Source of the DNA: Mycolicibacterium sp. TY81
GTDB taxonomy: Bacteria > Actinomycetota > Actinomycetes > Mycobacteriales > Mycobacteriaceae
Length of the DNA: 64,000 nucleotides
Assembly: GCF_018326285.1 (NCBI RefSeq)
Contig: NZ_AP023362.1
Coordinates: 3,038,001 to 3,102,000, forward strand
Direction: 5' to 3'
Of the stretch, positions 29,734 through 39,913 are shown one piece after another. The first letter of the stretch is position 1; every line of letters begins with the position of its first letter. Under the pieces are notes generated by a model, which saw only the letters and a program-made list of their open reading frames with translations, had not been told where the DNA came from and did no database searches. The translations under genes and the position numbers were made by a program.

Positions 29734-31619
29734 CCATGACGACATCGGTGTGGTTGCTGATCGCGCTGCCGCTGGCCGGCGCGGCGATACTGCTGCTCGG
29801 CGGCAAGGCCACCGACGCGTGGGGGCATCTGCTCGGCTGCGCCACGGTGGTCGGCGCCTTCCTCGTCGGCGCCACGCAGTTCGCGGCAATGTCCGGTCGC
29901 GACAACGACGTCCGGTTGGTGCACGAGACGCTGTTCTCCTGGGTTCCGGTGGCCCAACTGCAGGTCGATTTCGGCTTGCGTCTGGACCAGCTGTCGGTGT
30001 GCTTCGTCCTGCTCATCACCGGGGTCGGCGCGCTGATCCACATCTATTCGATCGGCTACATGGCGCACGACCCGGCCCGGCGGCGCTTTTTCGCCTATCT
30101 CAACCTGTTCGTCGCGGCCATGCTGCTGCTGGTGCTGGCCGACAACTATCTCGGTCTGTACGTCGGGTGGGAAGGCGTCGGCCTGGCGTCGTACCTGCTG
30201 ATCGGGTTCTGGTCGCACAAGCCGTCGGCGGCGACGGCCGCCAAGAAGGCGTTCGTCGTCAACCGGGTCGGTGACATCGGCCTGGCGCTGGCCCTGGCGG
30301 CGATGTTCGCGCACACCGGAACCCTCTCGTACACGGGTGTTTTCGCGCAGGCGCCGCTTCTTCCAGCGGCGACCACCACGCTCATCGGTCTGCTGTTGCT
30401 GCTGGCGGCGTGCGGCAAGTCCGCTCAGGTACCGCTGCAATCGTGGCTCGGGGATGCGATGGAGGGCCCGACCCCCGTGTCGGCGCTGATCCACGCGGCC
30501 ACCATGGTCACGGCCGGCGTGTACCTGGTGGTGCGGTCGGCTCCGATCTTCAACCAGTCCGCCGACGCCCGGTTGGCGGTCGCCGTCGTCGGGGCCGTCA
30601 CGCTGTTGTTCGGCGCGGTGATCGGCTGCGCCAAAGACGACATCAAGAAGGCCCTCGCGGCGTCGACCATGAGCCAGATCGGCTACATGATGCTGGCCGC
30701 GGGTCTCGGACCCGCCGGCTACGCGCTCGCGATCCTGCATCTGCTGGCGCACGGTTTCTTCAAGGCCGGCCTGTTCCTCGGTGCCGGTTCGGTGATGCAC
30801 GCCATGGACGACGAGACCGACATGCGCCGCTACGGCGGGCTGCGCACCGCCATGCCCGTCACGTTCGCCACGTTCGGCATGGGTTACCTCGCGATCGTCG
30901 GTATCCCGCCGCTGTCCGGGTTCTTCTCGAAAGACCCCATCATCGAGACCGCGTTCGCGGCCGGCGGCGCCAAGGGTCTGCTGTTCGGCGGCGCCGCCCT
31001 GCTGGGCGCGGGCATCACGGCGTTCTACATGACCCGCGTCATGCTGATGACGTTCTTCGGCGAAAAGCGCTGGCGTGCCGAGGCGCATCCCCACGAGTCG
31101 CCGTCGGTCATGGGCTGGCCGATGGTGGTGCTGGCCGCCGGATCGATCGGTGCGGGCGCGCTTCTCGCCGTCGGTGGGAAGTTGGAGCATTGGCTCGAAC
31201 CGGTCGTCGGCTTCCACGAGCCCGAGCATACGGTGCCCGCTTGGCTGCTCACGGTCGTCACGCTCGCGGTGGTCGGCGTCGGCGTCGCGATCGCCTACCG
31301 GATGTATGCGCGCCAACCCGTCCCGATCAGCGCCCCGGTCAACGTCTCCGGGTTGACGGTCGCCGCGCGCAACGATCTGTACGGCGATGCGTTCAACGAG
31401 CGGGCGCTGATGGTGCCGGGCCGGCGGCTCACCGAGAACCTTGTCGACTTCGATGACGTCGCGGTCGACGGCGTCACCCGTGAGCTCGCCGCGCTGGTCC
31501 GCACCGGGTCGCAGGATCTTCGACGCTGGCAGAACGGGTTTGCCCGGTCGTATGCGCTGTCCATGTTGGCCGGAGCGGCATTGATTGCGGCCGCCATTCT
31601 CACGGTGAGGGTGTGGTGA
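29730..31619 (+). CDS. nuoL: NADH-quinone oxidoreductase subunit L
   Basis: The 629-residue distal antiporter-like subunit of complex I has many hydrophobic helices and a long C-terminal lateral helix region. Signatures are [17 protein letters not shown] near residue 147 (key glutamate), [20 protein letters not shown] with its lysine/histidine path near residue 235, and [12 protein letters not shown]. The GTG 29730 start overlaps the nuoK stop; the ATG at 29736 is an alternative two codons later. Confidence 0.96.
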   Translation: MTMTTSVWLLIALPLAGAAILLLGGKATDAWGHLLGCATVVGAFLVGATQFAAMSGRDNDVRLVHETLFSWVPVAQLQVDFGLRLDQLSVCFVLLITGVGALIHIYSIGYMAHDPARRRFFAYLNLFVAAMLLLVLADNYLGLYVGWEGVGLASYLLIGFWSHKPSAATAAKKAFVVNRVGDIGLALALAAMFAHTGTLSYTGVFAQAPLLPAATTTLIGLLLLLAACGKSAQVPLQSWLGDAMEGPTPVSALIHAATMVTAGVYLVVRSAPIFNQSADARLAVAVVGAVTLLFGAVIGCAKDDIKKALAASTMSQIGYMMLAAGLGPAGYALAILHLLAHGFFKAGLFLGAGSVMHAMDDETDMRRYGGLRTAMPVTFATFGMGYLAIVGIPPLSGFFSKDPIIETAFAAGGAKGLLFGGAALLGAGITAFYMTRVMLMTFFGEKRWRAEAHPHESPSVMGWPMVVLAAGSIGAGALLAVGGKLEHWLEPVVGFHEPEHTVPAWLLTVVTLAVVGVGVAIAYRMYARQPVPISAPVNVSGLTVAARNDLYGDAFNERALMVPGRRLTENLVDFDDVAVDGVTRELAALVRTGSQDLRRWQNGFARSYALSMLAGAALIAAAILTVRVW

Positions 31620-33163
31620 CCGGAATGTGGTGGCTGACAGCGTTGTGGGCCGTCCCGATGGCAGGCGGTGCGGCAGTGATCCTGTTGCCCGCCGGCGCAC
31701 GGGCTTTCGCCCGCTGGGGGGCCCTGGCGGTGTCGCTGGTGGTGCTCGTCATCGCGCTGGTGCTGGCGCTGCGCTTCGACCCGGCCGGGGCGCGCTACCA
31801 GTTCGTCGAGAACCACCCGTGGATACCGTCGTTCGGCACCGGCTACATCCTCGGGGTCGACGGCGTGGCCCTGGTCTTGGTCGCACTGACCGCTGTCCTG
31901 GTACCGCTGCTGATCATCGCCGGCTGGAATGACGGCGACTCGAATGATGCCGGCGCGCAGGCCAAGTCGACCCACGCCTACTTCGCGCTGATCCTCGCCG
32001 TCGAATCGATGGTGCTGATCTCCCTGGTGTCACTGGACATCCTGCTGTTCTACGTGTTCTTCGAAGCCATGCTGATCCCGATGTACTTCCTCATCGGCGG
32101 TTTCGGCGCGGACCGGCCCGCCGCGTCCAAAGCAGCGGTGAAGTTCCTGCTGTACAACCTGTTCGGCGGCCTGATCATGCTGGCCGCGGTCATCGGACTG
32201 TACGTTGCCACCGCCAACAGTCCCGCTTTCAACCACGGCTCCTTCGACTTCCGTGCCGTCGCGGACGCTGTGCGCTACGGCACCCTCAACATCAGCCCGG
32301 GGATAGCCAATGCGCTGTTCGGTGGGTTCATGTTCGCGTTCGCAGTCAAGGCACCTCTGTGGCCCCTGCACCGTTGGCTGCCCGACGCGGCGGTGCACGC
32401 CACGCCGGCCACGGCTGTCCTGATGATGGCTGTCGTCGACAAGGTGGGCACATTCGGCATGCTCCGGTACTGCCTGCAGCTGTTCCCGTCGTCCGCAGCG
32501 ACATTCCGGCCCTTGATCATTGCGCTGGCCGTTATCGGCATCGTCTACGGGGCCATCGTCGCCATCGGACAGACGGACGTCATGCGCCTGATCTCGTACA
32601 CCTCGATCTCGCACTTCGGCTTCATCATTCTGGGCATCTTCGCGATGACCGAGCAGGCGCAGTCCGGCGCCGCGCTGTACATGGTCAACCACGGCATCTC
32701 GACCGCCGCGCTGTTCCTGATCGCCGGATTCCTGGTGTCCCGCCGCGGGTCTCGCGCCATCGCCGACTACGGCGGTGTGCAGACCGTCGCACCGATACTG
32801 GCCGGCACGTTCCTGATCGCCGGACTCGCGACGCTGTCGCTGCCCGGCCTGGCACCGTTCATCAGCGAATTCCTGGTTCTGGTCGGCACATTCATCCACT
32901 ACCCGGCCGTCACCGCCGTCGCGGCCACGGCCCTGGTGCTCTCCGCGCTCTACATCCTGTGGATGTATCAGCGGATGATGACGGGCCCCGTCGCCGACGG
33001 CAATGACAAGCTGCGCGACCTCGTACCGCGGGAACTGGCCGTGGTCGTGCCGTTGGTCGCCCTGCTGCTGGTGCTCGGCGTCTACCCCAAGCCCGCGTTG
33101 GACGTCATCAATCCGGCTGTCGGACATACCTCGTCGAGTACCGCCCAGGGGGTCGCCCGGTGA
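31616..33163 (+). CDS. nuoM: NADH-quinone oxidoreductase subunit M
   Basis: The 515-residue antiporter-like membrane subunit has the proton-channel signatures [20 protein letters not shown] near residue 144 (catalytic Glu), [20 protein letters not shown] near residue 245, and [20 protein letters not shown] near residue 327. Two tandem GTG codons (31613, 31616) precede it. The second gives the 4-base GTGA overlap used throughout this operon and is chosen; ATG 31625 is also possible. Confidence 0.95.
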   Translation: MTGMWWLTALWAVPMAGGAAVILLPAGARAFARWGALAVSLVVLVIALVLALRFDPAGARYQFVENHPWIPSFGTGYILGVDGVALVLVALTAVLVPLLIIAGWNDGDSNDAGAQAKSTHAYFALILAVESMVLISLVSLDILLFYVFFEAMLIPMYFLIGGFGADRPAASKAAVKFLLYNLFGGLIMLAAVIGLYVATANSPAFNHGSFDFRAVADAVRYGTLNISPGIANALFGGFMFAFAVKAPLWPLHRWLPDAAVHATPATAVLMMAVVDKVGTFGMLRYCLQLFPSSAATFRPLIIALAVIGIVYGAIVAIGQTDVMRLISYTSISHFGFIILGIFAMTEQAQSGAALYMVNHGISTAALFLIAGFLVSRRGSRAIADYGGVQTVAPILAGTFLIAGLATLSLPGLAPFISEFLVLVGTFIHYPAVTAVAATALVLSALYILWMYQRMMTGPVADGNDKLRDLVPRELAVVVPLVALLLVLGVYPKPALDVINPAVGHTSSSTAQGVAR

Positions 33164-34701
33164 CGCCCATCCCCGCGCCGTCCGTCGAGTACGGCCTGCT
33201 GTCGCCGATGCTGATCGTGTTCGGCATCGCGCTGGCAGGTGTGCTCGTGGAAGCCTTCGCACCGCGCCCGGCGCGGTACCGCGCCCAAGTGGTGTTGAGT
33301 ATCGGTGGCCAGGCGGTGGCCCTGGTGGCCGTGGTTTCCCAAGCGCTGCACCTGGGTTCGGCGATCGGCCGGCCTGCAGTCCTCGGGGCCATCGCCATCG
33401 ACCGCCCGGCGCTCTTCCTGCAGGGCACTCTGCTGGGGGTCAGCCTGTTGGCCACCTTGCTGATGGCACAACGGGTTTCGGACGGCAGTGGGCTGGCCGC
33501 GTTCACCCCGCAGGCCGCGACAGTGCCCGGTAGCGCCGCCGAGCAGATCGCCCTCAAGACCGGTGTCGCCCAGACCGAGGTGTTCCCGCTGGCGATGTTC
33601 GCGCTCGGCGGCATGATGCTGTTCGGCGCGTCCGATGATCTGCTGACGATGTTCGTCGCGCTCGAGGTGCTGTCCCTGCCGCTGTACCTGATGTGCGGTC
33701 TGGCCCGCCGGAATCGGCTGCTGTCGCAGGAAGCGTCACTGAAGTACTTTCTGCTGGGGGCATTTTCGTCGGCGTTCTTCCTCTTCGGTGTCGCGATGCT
33801 CTACGGCTACTCCGGCAGCCTGAGCCTCTCGGGCGTCGCTGCCGGCCGCGGCCCGGCCTCCCTCGGGCTCATCGGCATCGCGCTCCTGTGCGTGGGCCTG
33901 TTGTTCAAAGTCGGTGCGGTGCCGTTCCATTCGTGGGTGCCCGACGTCTATCAAGGGGCACCCACACCAGTCACGGCCTTCATGGCGTCGGCCACCAAGA
34001 TCGCCGCCTTCGGCGCGCTGCTGCGGGTCTGCTACGTGGCGCTGCCGGCGCTGGCCAATGATTGGCGGCCGGTGCTGTCGATCATCGCGGTGCTGTCCAT
34101 GGCGGTGGGCACGGTGATCGCCATCGCGCAGAACTACGTCAAGCGCATGCTGGCGTACTCCTCGGTGGCACATACCGGCTTCATCCTCACCGGCGTGATC
34201 GCGCTCAACGACAACGGACTGTCGGCGTCGTTGTTCTACCTGTTCGCCTACGGTTTCAGCACGCTCGGCGCATTCGCGGTCGTGAGTGTGGTGCGCCGCG
34301 CCGACGGGGACGAGGAAGATGACCTGCGGCGGTGGGCCGGACTCGGACGCCGGCATCCATTCTTCGGTGTCGTGTTCGCGTTGTTCTTGCTTGCTTTCGC
34401 CGGCATTCCCCTGACCAGTGGATTCGTCAGCAAGTTCGCCGTCTTCAAAGCCGCAGCCGAAGGTGGTGCCGCATCGCTTGTCGTCATCGGTGTGATCGTC
34501 AGCGCCGTCGCCGCGTACTTCTACGTCCGCGTGATCGTCCTGATGTTCTTCACTGATGCGGTCGAGGACGGCCCGCAAGTTCAGTCGGGCAGTCTGAGCA
34601 CCGCGATGATCGGGCTCACCGCCTTTGTGACGCTGGCGCTGGGCGCCGTCCCGCAGCCGGTGCTCGACCTGGCCAACCACGCGGGTCAGTTCCTGCGGTG
34701 A
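33160..34701 (+). CDS. nuoN: NADH-quinone oxidoreductase subunit N
   Basis: The 513-residue subunit is the third antiporter-like pump of the membrane arm. Family segments are FVALEVLSLPLYLMCGLARR near residue 166 (Glu), LKYFLLGAFSSAFFLFG, FHSWVPDVYQGAPTPVTAFM near residue 256 (lysine path nearby), and KRMLAYSSVAHTGFILTGVI. The GTG overlaps the nuoM stop. It closes the operon. A GC-rich imperfect hairpin at about 34713-34740 may attenuate read-through, but no T-run follows. Confidence 0.96.
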   Translation: MTPIPAPSVEYGLLSPMLIVFGIALAGVLVEAFAPRPARYRAQVVLSIGGQAVALVAVVSQALHLGSAIGRPAVLGAIAIDRPALFLQGTLLGVSLLATLLMAQRVSDGSGLAAFTPQAATVPGSAAEQIALKTGVAQTEVFPLAMFALGGMMLFGASDDLLTMFVALEVLSLPLYLMCGLARRNRLLSQEASLKYFLLGAFSSAFFLFGVAMLYGYSGSLSLSGVAAGRGPASLGLIGIALLCVGLLFKVGAVPFHSWVPDVYQGAPTPVTAFMASATKIAAFGALLRVCYVALPALANDWRPVLSIIAVLSMAVGTVIAIAQNYVKRMLAYSSVAHTGFILTGVIALNDNGLSASLFYLFAYGFSTLGAFAVVSVVRRADGDEEDDLRRWAGLGRRHPFFGVVFALFLLAFAGIPLTSGFVSKFAVFKAAAEGGAASLVVIGVIVSAVAAYFYVRVIVLMFFTDAVEDGPQVQSGSLSTAMIGLTAFVTLALGAVPQPVLDLANHAGQFLR

Positions 34702-34796
34702 GTGGCTGACCAACGGCCGGGCCGCCGCGGCCGGCTGCGGGCCGACACCCGGCCCCGAACACTGTTGAGTTGTCAAGGTGCGCAATGCTTTAGGTG

Positions 34797-36035
34797 TTAG
34801 GCGGCTGTGTCGAGGCGCATGGTGCGGCGGTTGTGGGCGGGGATGGGTTTTCGGTGTGGGTCGACGGCCGCGGGTGGGATGAGCCAGGGGTGTTTGTCCA
34901 GTCCCATGACGACGTCCCAGCCGTCGTGGTGGACGTTGGCGTGGCAGGCCGGGCACAGCAGGCACCCGTTGGCTAGTGATGTCTGACCGTGGTGGGTCCA
35001 GTGGATGATGTGGTGGGCGTGGGTGCGTCCGGGTGGGGCGCCGCATTTGATGCAGCACTGATCCCGCAAATACAGCGCTTTGCGCAGGTGCGCCGGGAAC
35101 AAACGTTTCTCCCGCCCCATATCGAGGGGTACGTGTTCGCCGTCGACGATCATGGTGGTGACGGTGGTGTCGCAGCAGATTCGTTCCAGGGTCATGGTGC
35201 TGATCGACCCGATGAATTCCAACGCCGCCAGGTCCGGGGCGTCGGCGGGCACGGTCACCAGTAGCTGCGTGCGCGGCGCGTAAGCGGTGTCGCCGCCGCG
35301 GGCGGCGATGTCCAGCACCGCTTCCAGCGCGTCGGCCCGCCGCCGGCCCGCCGTGCGGGTGTCGGGGCTGCCGTCGGGTTCGGGCCGCGGCGCCGATCCT
35401 TGTTCGATCGCCGCGATGTACTTGGCCCCGACTTCGGCGTCCAGGTCCGCCCGGATCTGGACCCGCCCGTCGCTGGTGACGCGGTGGTCGGCGGTGTTGA
35501 CCGACCGGTCCTCGGCCGCCGGCAGGCCACCTTCGGCGGCCGCATGCCGGTTGCCCAACCGGCGGGCGCGGGCCCCGATGTCTGCGGGGGTGGCGCCGGA
35601 GAAGAACTGCCCCAACAGATCGGTCACCTGCCCGAACCGGGTCTCCTCGTCTACCTCACCGGGTGCGCGGGCTCGGATGTGGTTGATGCCTTTGACGATC
35701 GCATCGACATGCTCCCCGGAGATCGCCCCATCAGCGGCATGCGCCGCGAGCGTGGGCAACGCCGACAAGGCTGCCGATACCCGGATAAAGCGCTCGGCCA
35801 CCGATGGCGCACACCCCAACGCCATCAACAACTCCCGCGGCGTCCGGCCCTGCGCGGCCGCCACCCCGCAGCGGTCCAACACCCCGGTCAGCATCGCTGC
35901 CAGATGATCGGCCATATTGCGCAGTTTCATCACGCACGTCATGGCCGCCACTGCGTCGTCCCGGGACATGTCGTCGGGGACGGCCACGTCGCGGAGGCGC
36001 TCGAGAAGAGCGTTGAGATCCGGTGTGATTCCCAT
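34797..36035 (-). CDS. HNH endonuclease with DUF222 domain (13E12 repeat family), SOS-controlled
   Basis: The 412-residue protein has an N-terminal DUF222 helical region and a C-terminal HNH nuclease domain at about residues 330-370. The metal/DNA-cutting core shows CIKCGAPPGRTHAHHIIHW followed by NGCLLCPACHANVHHDGW. This matches the REP13E12 proteins common in mycobacteria, often linked to mobile DNA. A longer frame extends to 36515, but ATG 36035 follows 11 bases after a perfect LexA box, so the mRNA is probably nearly leaderless. Biological role is unknown; DNA-damage-induced processing or mobility is plausible. Confidence 0.88.
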   Translation of the reverse strand: MGITPDLNALLERLRDVAVPDDMSRDDAVAAMTCVMKLRNMADHLAAMLTGVLDRCGVAAAQGRTPRELLMALGCAPSVAERFIRVSAALSALPTLAAHAADGAISGEHVDAIVKGINHIRARAPGEVDEETRFGQVTDLLGQFFSGATPADIGARARRLGNRHAAAEGGLPAAEDRSVNTADHRVTSDGRVQIRADLDAEVGAKYIAAIEQGSAPRPEPDGSPDTRTAGRRRADALEAVLDIAARGGDTAYAPRTQLLVTVPADAPDLAALEFIGSISTMTLERICCDTTVTTMIVDGEHVPLDMGREKRLFPAHLRKALYLRDQCCIKCGAPPGRTHAHHIIHWTHHGQTSLANGCLLCPACHANVHHDGWDVVMGLDKHPWLIPPAAVDPHRKPIPAHNRRTMRLDTAA

Positions 36036-36046
36036 GCCCAATTGTA

Positions 36047-36062
36047 TCGAACGTATGTTCGA
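36047..36062 (-). promoter_or_regulatory. LexA (SOS) box
   Basis: TCGAACGTATGTTCGA is an exact match to the mycobacterial LexA consensus TCGAAC-N4-GTTCGA. It lies immediately before the HNH gene ATG, so repression by LexA and induction after DNA damage are expected. Confidence 0.88.
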
Positions 36063-36513
36063 ACCGCAAGGACTTTTTGGGCCTACATCAGGACACCGGT
36101 GACAGTGCGGCTGATCGTGGTGAAGCCCATCGGGTGACCTGATGCGTCCCGTGGGGAGCTCGGCATTCTGCGACGAGTACGACAATGCCGAAAGTCGTTC
36201 TACACCTTGCGTAAAGGAGCGATGGACGACGCGGTTTTGATCGTCAACAGCCGGCAACGCGATCATCACCGTCCCAAAACCACAGAACTGCCACCAAGAT
36301 CCTGGTACATCGCGTTCCGAATTTTGCAATGCCGCAAGACGTTGCCGACTCAAAGCGTCTACACACCGGACCACACGCGGCGGTCGCCGCCGTCTCGCCG
36401 TCCCGACGCTCGTTGAACTTGCCATGAGAGCGCGGTGCCCACCCGAGTGGTACCCGGTTCCGCCACGAAACTGGCCCCTGACAAGCGGCCAATGAGTACC
36501 TAGCCTCGTAGTC
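36063..36513. other. non-coding stretch with a diverged direct repeat and a MocR-type promoter
   Basis: No convincing gene is seen. Two copies of a 17-base sequence, CAATGCCGAAAGTCGTT (36183-36199) and CAATGCCGCAAGACGTT (36327-36343), differ at two positions and lie 144 bases apart in the same orientation. The right part, 36447-36504, is a copy of the promoter block described separately. An open frame of 69 codons at 36207-36416 has no ribosome site and no protein-like composition. Confidence 0.5.
36447..36504 (+). promoter_or_regulatory. MocR-type promoter block, copy 1
   Basis: It starts GTGGTACCCG and has a second half-site CTGGCCCC 24 bases on, then CCTGACA, GGCCAAT and ACCTAGC. It aligns without gaps to blocks at 41975-42032 and, inverted, 40539-40596. 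The ATG of the downstream gene is 67 bases from its first base. Confidence 0.65.
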
Positions 36514-36996
36514 ATGGCGACGGAGTTGGCAGTTGGGCATGCGCGCCAGGTGAGCCTGGCAAGCGCCGCTCTGCCCCCAAGCCTCCGGCAGGCTGACTAC
36601 CTCGACATCTTCGAAGTCACCGTCGCCGAATCTGACGCGCGTACGCCCGAAACGCTGGCACGGCAGGCTCTCGAGCAATCCGGTCCAGCCATCCGCGAGG
36701 GAATCCGGTTCGCGCACAAGGCGTTACTGCGATTCCGGCTCGGGCCGACGGACTCATCGCAGCATGTCCTCGGCTGGCGTATCGCGGCGTCGACTCCCGA
36801 TGCGGTTCGCCTGGAGGCCGAATCGCCGCTGATGGACGGAACTCTGATCCTCCGACGAGTCGATGCCTCGACGGGCCAACTCATCACCGCACTGCACTAC
36901 AAACAGCAGCGGCCTGCGACGGTGATCTGGCGGGCCATCGGCCCCATCCACCGCACGGCTGCTCCATACCTGATGAACAAGGTGGTCACCCGATGA
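36514..36996 (+). CDS. hypothetical protein, possible lipid-binding (DUF2867-like)
   Basis: The 160-residue soluble protein has a pattern of amphipathic beta strands (DYLDIFEVTV; VLGWRIAASTPDAVRLEAES; GTLILRRVDASTGQLITALHY). A C-terminal segment, IWRAIGPIHRTAAPYLMNK, resembles the end of DUF2867/SRPBCC-like proteins. The specific function is not known. The next gene overlaps by four bases and encodes an SRPBCC-like protein, so the pair may bind or modify one hydrophobic ligand. It follows MocR-type promoter block 1. Confidence 0.65.
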   Translation: MATELAVGHARQVSLASAALPPSLRQADYLDIFEVTVAESDARTPETLARQALEQSGPAIREGIRFAHKALLRFRLGPTDSSQHVLGWRIAASTPDAVRLEAESPLMDGTLILRRVDASTGQLITALHYKQQRPATVIWRAIGPIHRTAAPYLMNKVVTR

Positions 36997-37487
36997 TCGG
37001 TGACCGCTGGGGCGTCACCGACGCCGAGACCATGGCGCGCTACGACTGCGACAGCTACGTCGCCAGCCCATCGCTCGAGGCGTGGCGCGGAGTCACTGTC
37101 AACACCACACCAGATCGGTTGTGGCCGTGGCTTGTTCAAGTGCGCCTGGCACCGTACTCCTACGACTGGATCGACAATCTGGGCCGTGAGTCACCACGCA
37201 AGCTGCACAACCTGAACGACCCCCGGCCCGGCGATCCGTTCACCGCCAGCGCCGGCCGGCCACTGGGCAAGGTGCTCTCGGTGGACCACCAAGCGCAGTT
37301 GACGGCGCAGATCATGGGCGCTCACATGTCCTATCGGCTCACCCCGCTCGATGACCACAGAACTCGGTTGGTACTGAAAGTGACTGCGCCACAGTCGTGG
37401 CGGCTCGCCGCTCCCCTACTCAGTGTGGGGGATCTAGTGATGGCCCGACGGCAGCTACTCAACTTCAAGCAGCTCGCCGAGAAGTAG
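36993..37487 (+). CDS. SRPBCC-family (polyketide cyclase/START-like) protein
   Basis: The 164-residue protein has the usual START-like elements: a first strand with TVNTTPDRLWPWLVQVR near residue 29, a YSYDWIDNLGRESP loop near residue 49, and LGAH-type strands ending RLTPLDDHRTRLVLKVTAP. The C-terminal helix is long. Members bind hydrophobic ligands in a deep pocket. The ATG overlaps the stop of the upstream gene. The CRP box for qcrB lies just after its end. Confidence 0.75.
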   Translation: MIGDRWGVTDAETMARYDCDSYVASPSLEAWRGVTVNTTPDRLWPWLVQVRLAPYSYDWIDNLGRESPRKLHNLNDPRPGDPFTASAGRPLGKVLSVDHQAQLTAQIMGAHMSYRLTPLDDHRTRLVLKVTAPQSWRLAAPLLSVGDLVMARRQLLNFKQLAEK

Positions 37488-37499
37488 CGCCTCCAACTT

Positions 37500-37515
37500 T
37501 GTGATGCACGTCACA
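37500..37515 (+). promoter_or_regulatory. perfect CRP-type binding site upstream of the second qcrB
   Basis: TGTGATGCACGTCACA equals the classic CRP/FNR-superfamily consensus TGTGA-N6-TCACA. It is 70 bases before the qcrB ATG. A degenerate second repeat (TTGTG...CACAA) follows at 37516-37532. Mycobacterial Crp recognises GTG-N8-CAC, which this site also satisfies. Confidence 0.8.
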
Positions 37516-37585
37516 TTGTGGACCTGTCACAAAACGGGCTCCAGATGCATCTCAGAGGTAAGGCGTTCATCAAAGGAGGCAGGAC

Positions 37586-39253
37586 ATGAAGGCCGGTACG
37601 GTCACGCGAACTCCACGACACATGCCAGCGTCGAATCGCGCCGCCGCCCAGGGGAATGCGATCGACTCGCGGTATCACCCGTCCGCGGCGGTGCGTCGGC
37701 AACTGAACAAGGTCTTCCCGACGCACTGGTCCTTCCTGCTCGGTGAGATCGCCATGTACAGCTTTGTGGTCCTGCTGCTCACCGGCGTGTACCTGACGCT
37801 GTTCTTCGACCCGTCGATGGCTGAAGTCACGTACAACGGCGTCTACCAGCCGCTGCGCGGTGTGCAGATGTCGCGCGCCTACGAGTCCGCACTCGACATC
37901 AGCTTCGAGGTCCGCGGCGGCCTTCTGGTGCGTCAGATTCACCACTGGGCCGCGCTGATGTTCGCCGCGTCGATCATGGTGCACATGGCGCGGGTGTTCT
38001 TCACCGGTGCGTTCCGTCGGCCACGGGAAGCCAGCTGGGTGACGGGGGCGCTGCTGCTGATCCTGGCCATGTTCGAGGGCTACTTCGGCTACTCGCTGCC
38101 TGACGACCTGCTCTCGGGTATCGGTCTGCGCGCCGCCCTGTCCTCGATCACCCTGGGCATTCCGGTCATCGGCACCTGGATGCACTGGGCCCTCTTCGGC
38201 GGGGACTTCCCCGGCCAGACCATCATCCCGCGGATGTACGCGCTCCACGTATTGATCATTCCCGCAATCATTTTGGGCCTTGTGGCCACGCACCTGATCT
38301 TGTTGTGGTTCGGCAAGCACACCCAGTTCCCCGGCCCCGGCCGCACCGAGAAGAACGTCGTCGGCGTGCGCGTCATGCCGGTCTTCGCCTTCAAATCCGG
38401 CGCGTTCTTCGCCATGGTCACCGGAGTCCTCGGAATCATGGGTGGTCTGCTGCAGATCAACCCGATCTGGGAACTGGGCCCCTACAAGCCCTCGCAGGTG
38501 TCCGCCGGTAGCCAGCCCGACTTCTACATGATGTGGACCGAAGGCCTGGCGCGCATCTGGCCGGCCTGGGAGTTCTACCCCTTCGGCCACACCATCCCCG
38601 CTGTGGTCGCGGTGGCGTTGATCATGGGTCTGGTCTTCACGTTGCTCATCGCGTATCCCTTTATCGAGGCCAGGGTTACGGGTGATCGTGCCAACCACAA
38701 CCTGCTGCAGCGTCCGCGTGACGTGCCGGTCCGCACCGCCATCGGTGCCATGGCCATCGCGTTCTACATGGTGCTGACCCTGGCCGCGATGAACGACATC
38801 ATCGCGCTCAAGTTCGACATCTCCCTGAACGCCACCACCTGGATCGGCCGCATCGGCATGGTCGTCCTGCCAGCAGTGGTCTACTACCTGACCTACCGCT
38901 GGTGCGTCGGCCTGCAACGCAGCGACCGCGCCGTCCTCGAGCACGGCATCGAGACCGGCATCATCAAGCGACTGCCGCACGGCGCCTACGTCGAACTGCA
39001 CCAGCCCCTGGGACCGGTCGACGACCACGGCCACCCCATCCCGCTGGAATACCAGGGTGCCGCACTGCCCAAGCGCATGAACAAGCTCGGCTCCGCCGGA
39101 TCCCCCGGCACCGGCAGCTTCCTGTTCGCCGACTCCGCCGTCGAACAAGCCGCCCTCGCCGACGCCGAACACGCCGCCGAGCACAAAGCACTCACCGCCC
39201 TCAAAGAATACCAGGACGAAATCTCGCCCAACGGCTCGGGCGGGCACCAATAG
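37586..39253 (+). CDS. qcrB: cytochrome bc1 cytochrome b subunit, orphan second copy
   Basis: The 555-residue membrane protein is very similar to mycobacterial QcrB. It has paired heme-ligand histidines in [21 protein letters not shown], the PEWY-type position represented by [11 protein letters not shown], and the long C-terminal tail ending [11 protein letters not shown]...[12 protein letters not shown]. The Q203-contact motif [12 protein letters not shown] is intact. No qcrC or qcrA is adjacent, whereas the usual mycobacterial order is ctaE-qcrCAB, so this is probably a paralogue expected to borrow partner subunits. A strong AAGGAGG precedes ATG 37586, and a perfect CRP site lies upstream. 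Confidence 0.9.
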   Translation: MKAGTVTRTPRHMPASNRAAAQGNAIDSRYHPSAAVRRQLNKVFPTHWSFLLGEIAMYSFVVLLLTGVYLTLFFDPSMAEVTYNGVYQPLRGVQMSRAYESALDISFEVRGGLLVRQIHHWAALMFAASIMVHMARVFFTGAFRRPREASWVTGALLLILAMFEGYFGYSLPDDLLSGIGLRAALSSITLGIPVIGTWMHWALFGGDFPGQTIIPRMYALHVLIIPAIILGLVATHLILLWFGKHTQFPGPGRTEKNVVGVRVMPVFAFKSGAFFAMVTGVLGIMGGLLQINPIWELGPYKPSQVSAGSQPDFYMMWTEGLARIWPAWEFYPFGHTIPAVVAVALIMGLVFTLLIAYPFIEARVTGDRANHNLLQRPRDVPVRTAIGAMAIAFYMVLTLAAMNDIIALKFDISLNATTWIGRIGMVVLPAVVYYLTYRWCVGLQRSDRAVLEHGIETGIIKRLPHGAYVELHQPLGPVDDHGHPIPLEYQGAALPKRMNKLGSAGSPGTGSFLFADSAVEQAALADAEHAAEHKALTALKEYQDEISPNGSGGHQ

Positions 39254-39309
39254 TTTGAGACACGCCCACATTGGTTGTGAAACAAGGTGTTTCCGCTCAT
39301 GATGCTGGT

Positions 39310-39879
39310 GTGACCGAGTGTGAGAATGGCGCGGCCGACGGAGTTCATCCCCTATTGGTGGAGCGGTTCAGCCCGGTGTCGTTCGACCGGGACGCGACCC
39401 TGAGTGACGCGGAGGTCGACGTTCTGCTCGACGCCGCCCGTCTCACACCATCGGCGGGGAACTCCCAGCCGTGGATGTTCATCGTGGGGCGCCGTGACGA
39501 CCCCGTCCACTCTCGGATCGTGAATCACCTGGCACCCAGCTCAGCGCGCTGGGCGCCCGATGCCGCACTGCTGATCGTGAACCTGGCTCACGTCCTCGTC
39601 GAAGACACGGACTGGGAGTTCTCCGAATTCGCGCGATACGACCTCGGACAGGCGGTGGCCCACATGACGATTCAAGGGCTGGTCATGGGACTCGGTGCAC
39701 ATCAGTTCCGCGCGTTCGATCGTGACGGTGTCGCGCGCGAGTTCGGCGTCCCGGCCGCATGGGAGGTGACGTCGATGACTGCCCTAGGGCGGGCTGGGCG
39801 GCCGTCGGACGAAAAGACCGGCCCTTCCCCGAGTCGCGCTCGACTGTCACGACGCGAAATCACCTGGGCCAGAGTGTGA
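39310..39879 (+). CDS. nitroreductase-family protein
   Basis: This FMN-dependent nitroreductase-fold protein is about 189 residues. It has HPLLVERFSPVSFDRDATLS near the start, then the FMN-binding LLDAARLTPSAGNSQPWMFIVG, and AVAHMTIQGLVMGLGAHQFRAFD in the second half, ending in an Arg-rich tail. Start choice is uncertain: GTG 39310 begins a typical N-terminus, while GTG 39277 and TTG 39271 are in frame with no better ribosome site. It follows qcrB by 56 bases and may be co-transcribed. Substrate unknown. Confidence 0.75.
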   Translation: MTECENGAADGVHPLLVERFSPVSFDRDATLSDAEVDVLLDAARLTPSAGNSQPWMFIVGRRDDPVHSRIVNHLAPSSARWAPDAALLIVNLAHVLVEDTDWEFSEFARYDLGQAVAHMTIQGLVMGLGAHQFRAFDRDGVAREFGVPAAWEVTSMTALGRAGRPSDEKTGPSPSRARLSRREITWARV

Positions 39880-39913
39880 TGGGCTCAGCCCCGCCCGTTT
39901 GGCAGCCAGCGCA

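Noticed and set aside
36207..36416. Small open frame of 69 codons
   Set aside because: No ribosome site, no recognisable composition, and it lies in a repeat-bearing non-coding stretch.
36036..36515. N-terminal extension of the HNH protein to 36515
   Set aside because: The extra 160 residues are low-quality sequence over an intergenic region with a LexA box; ATG 36035 is far better supported.
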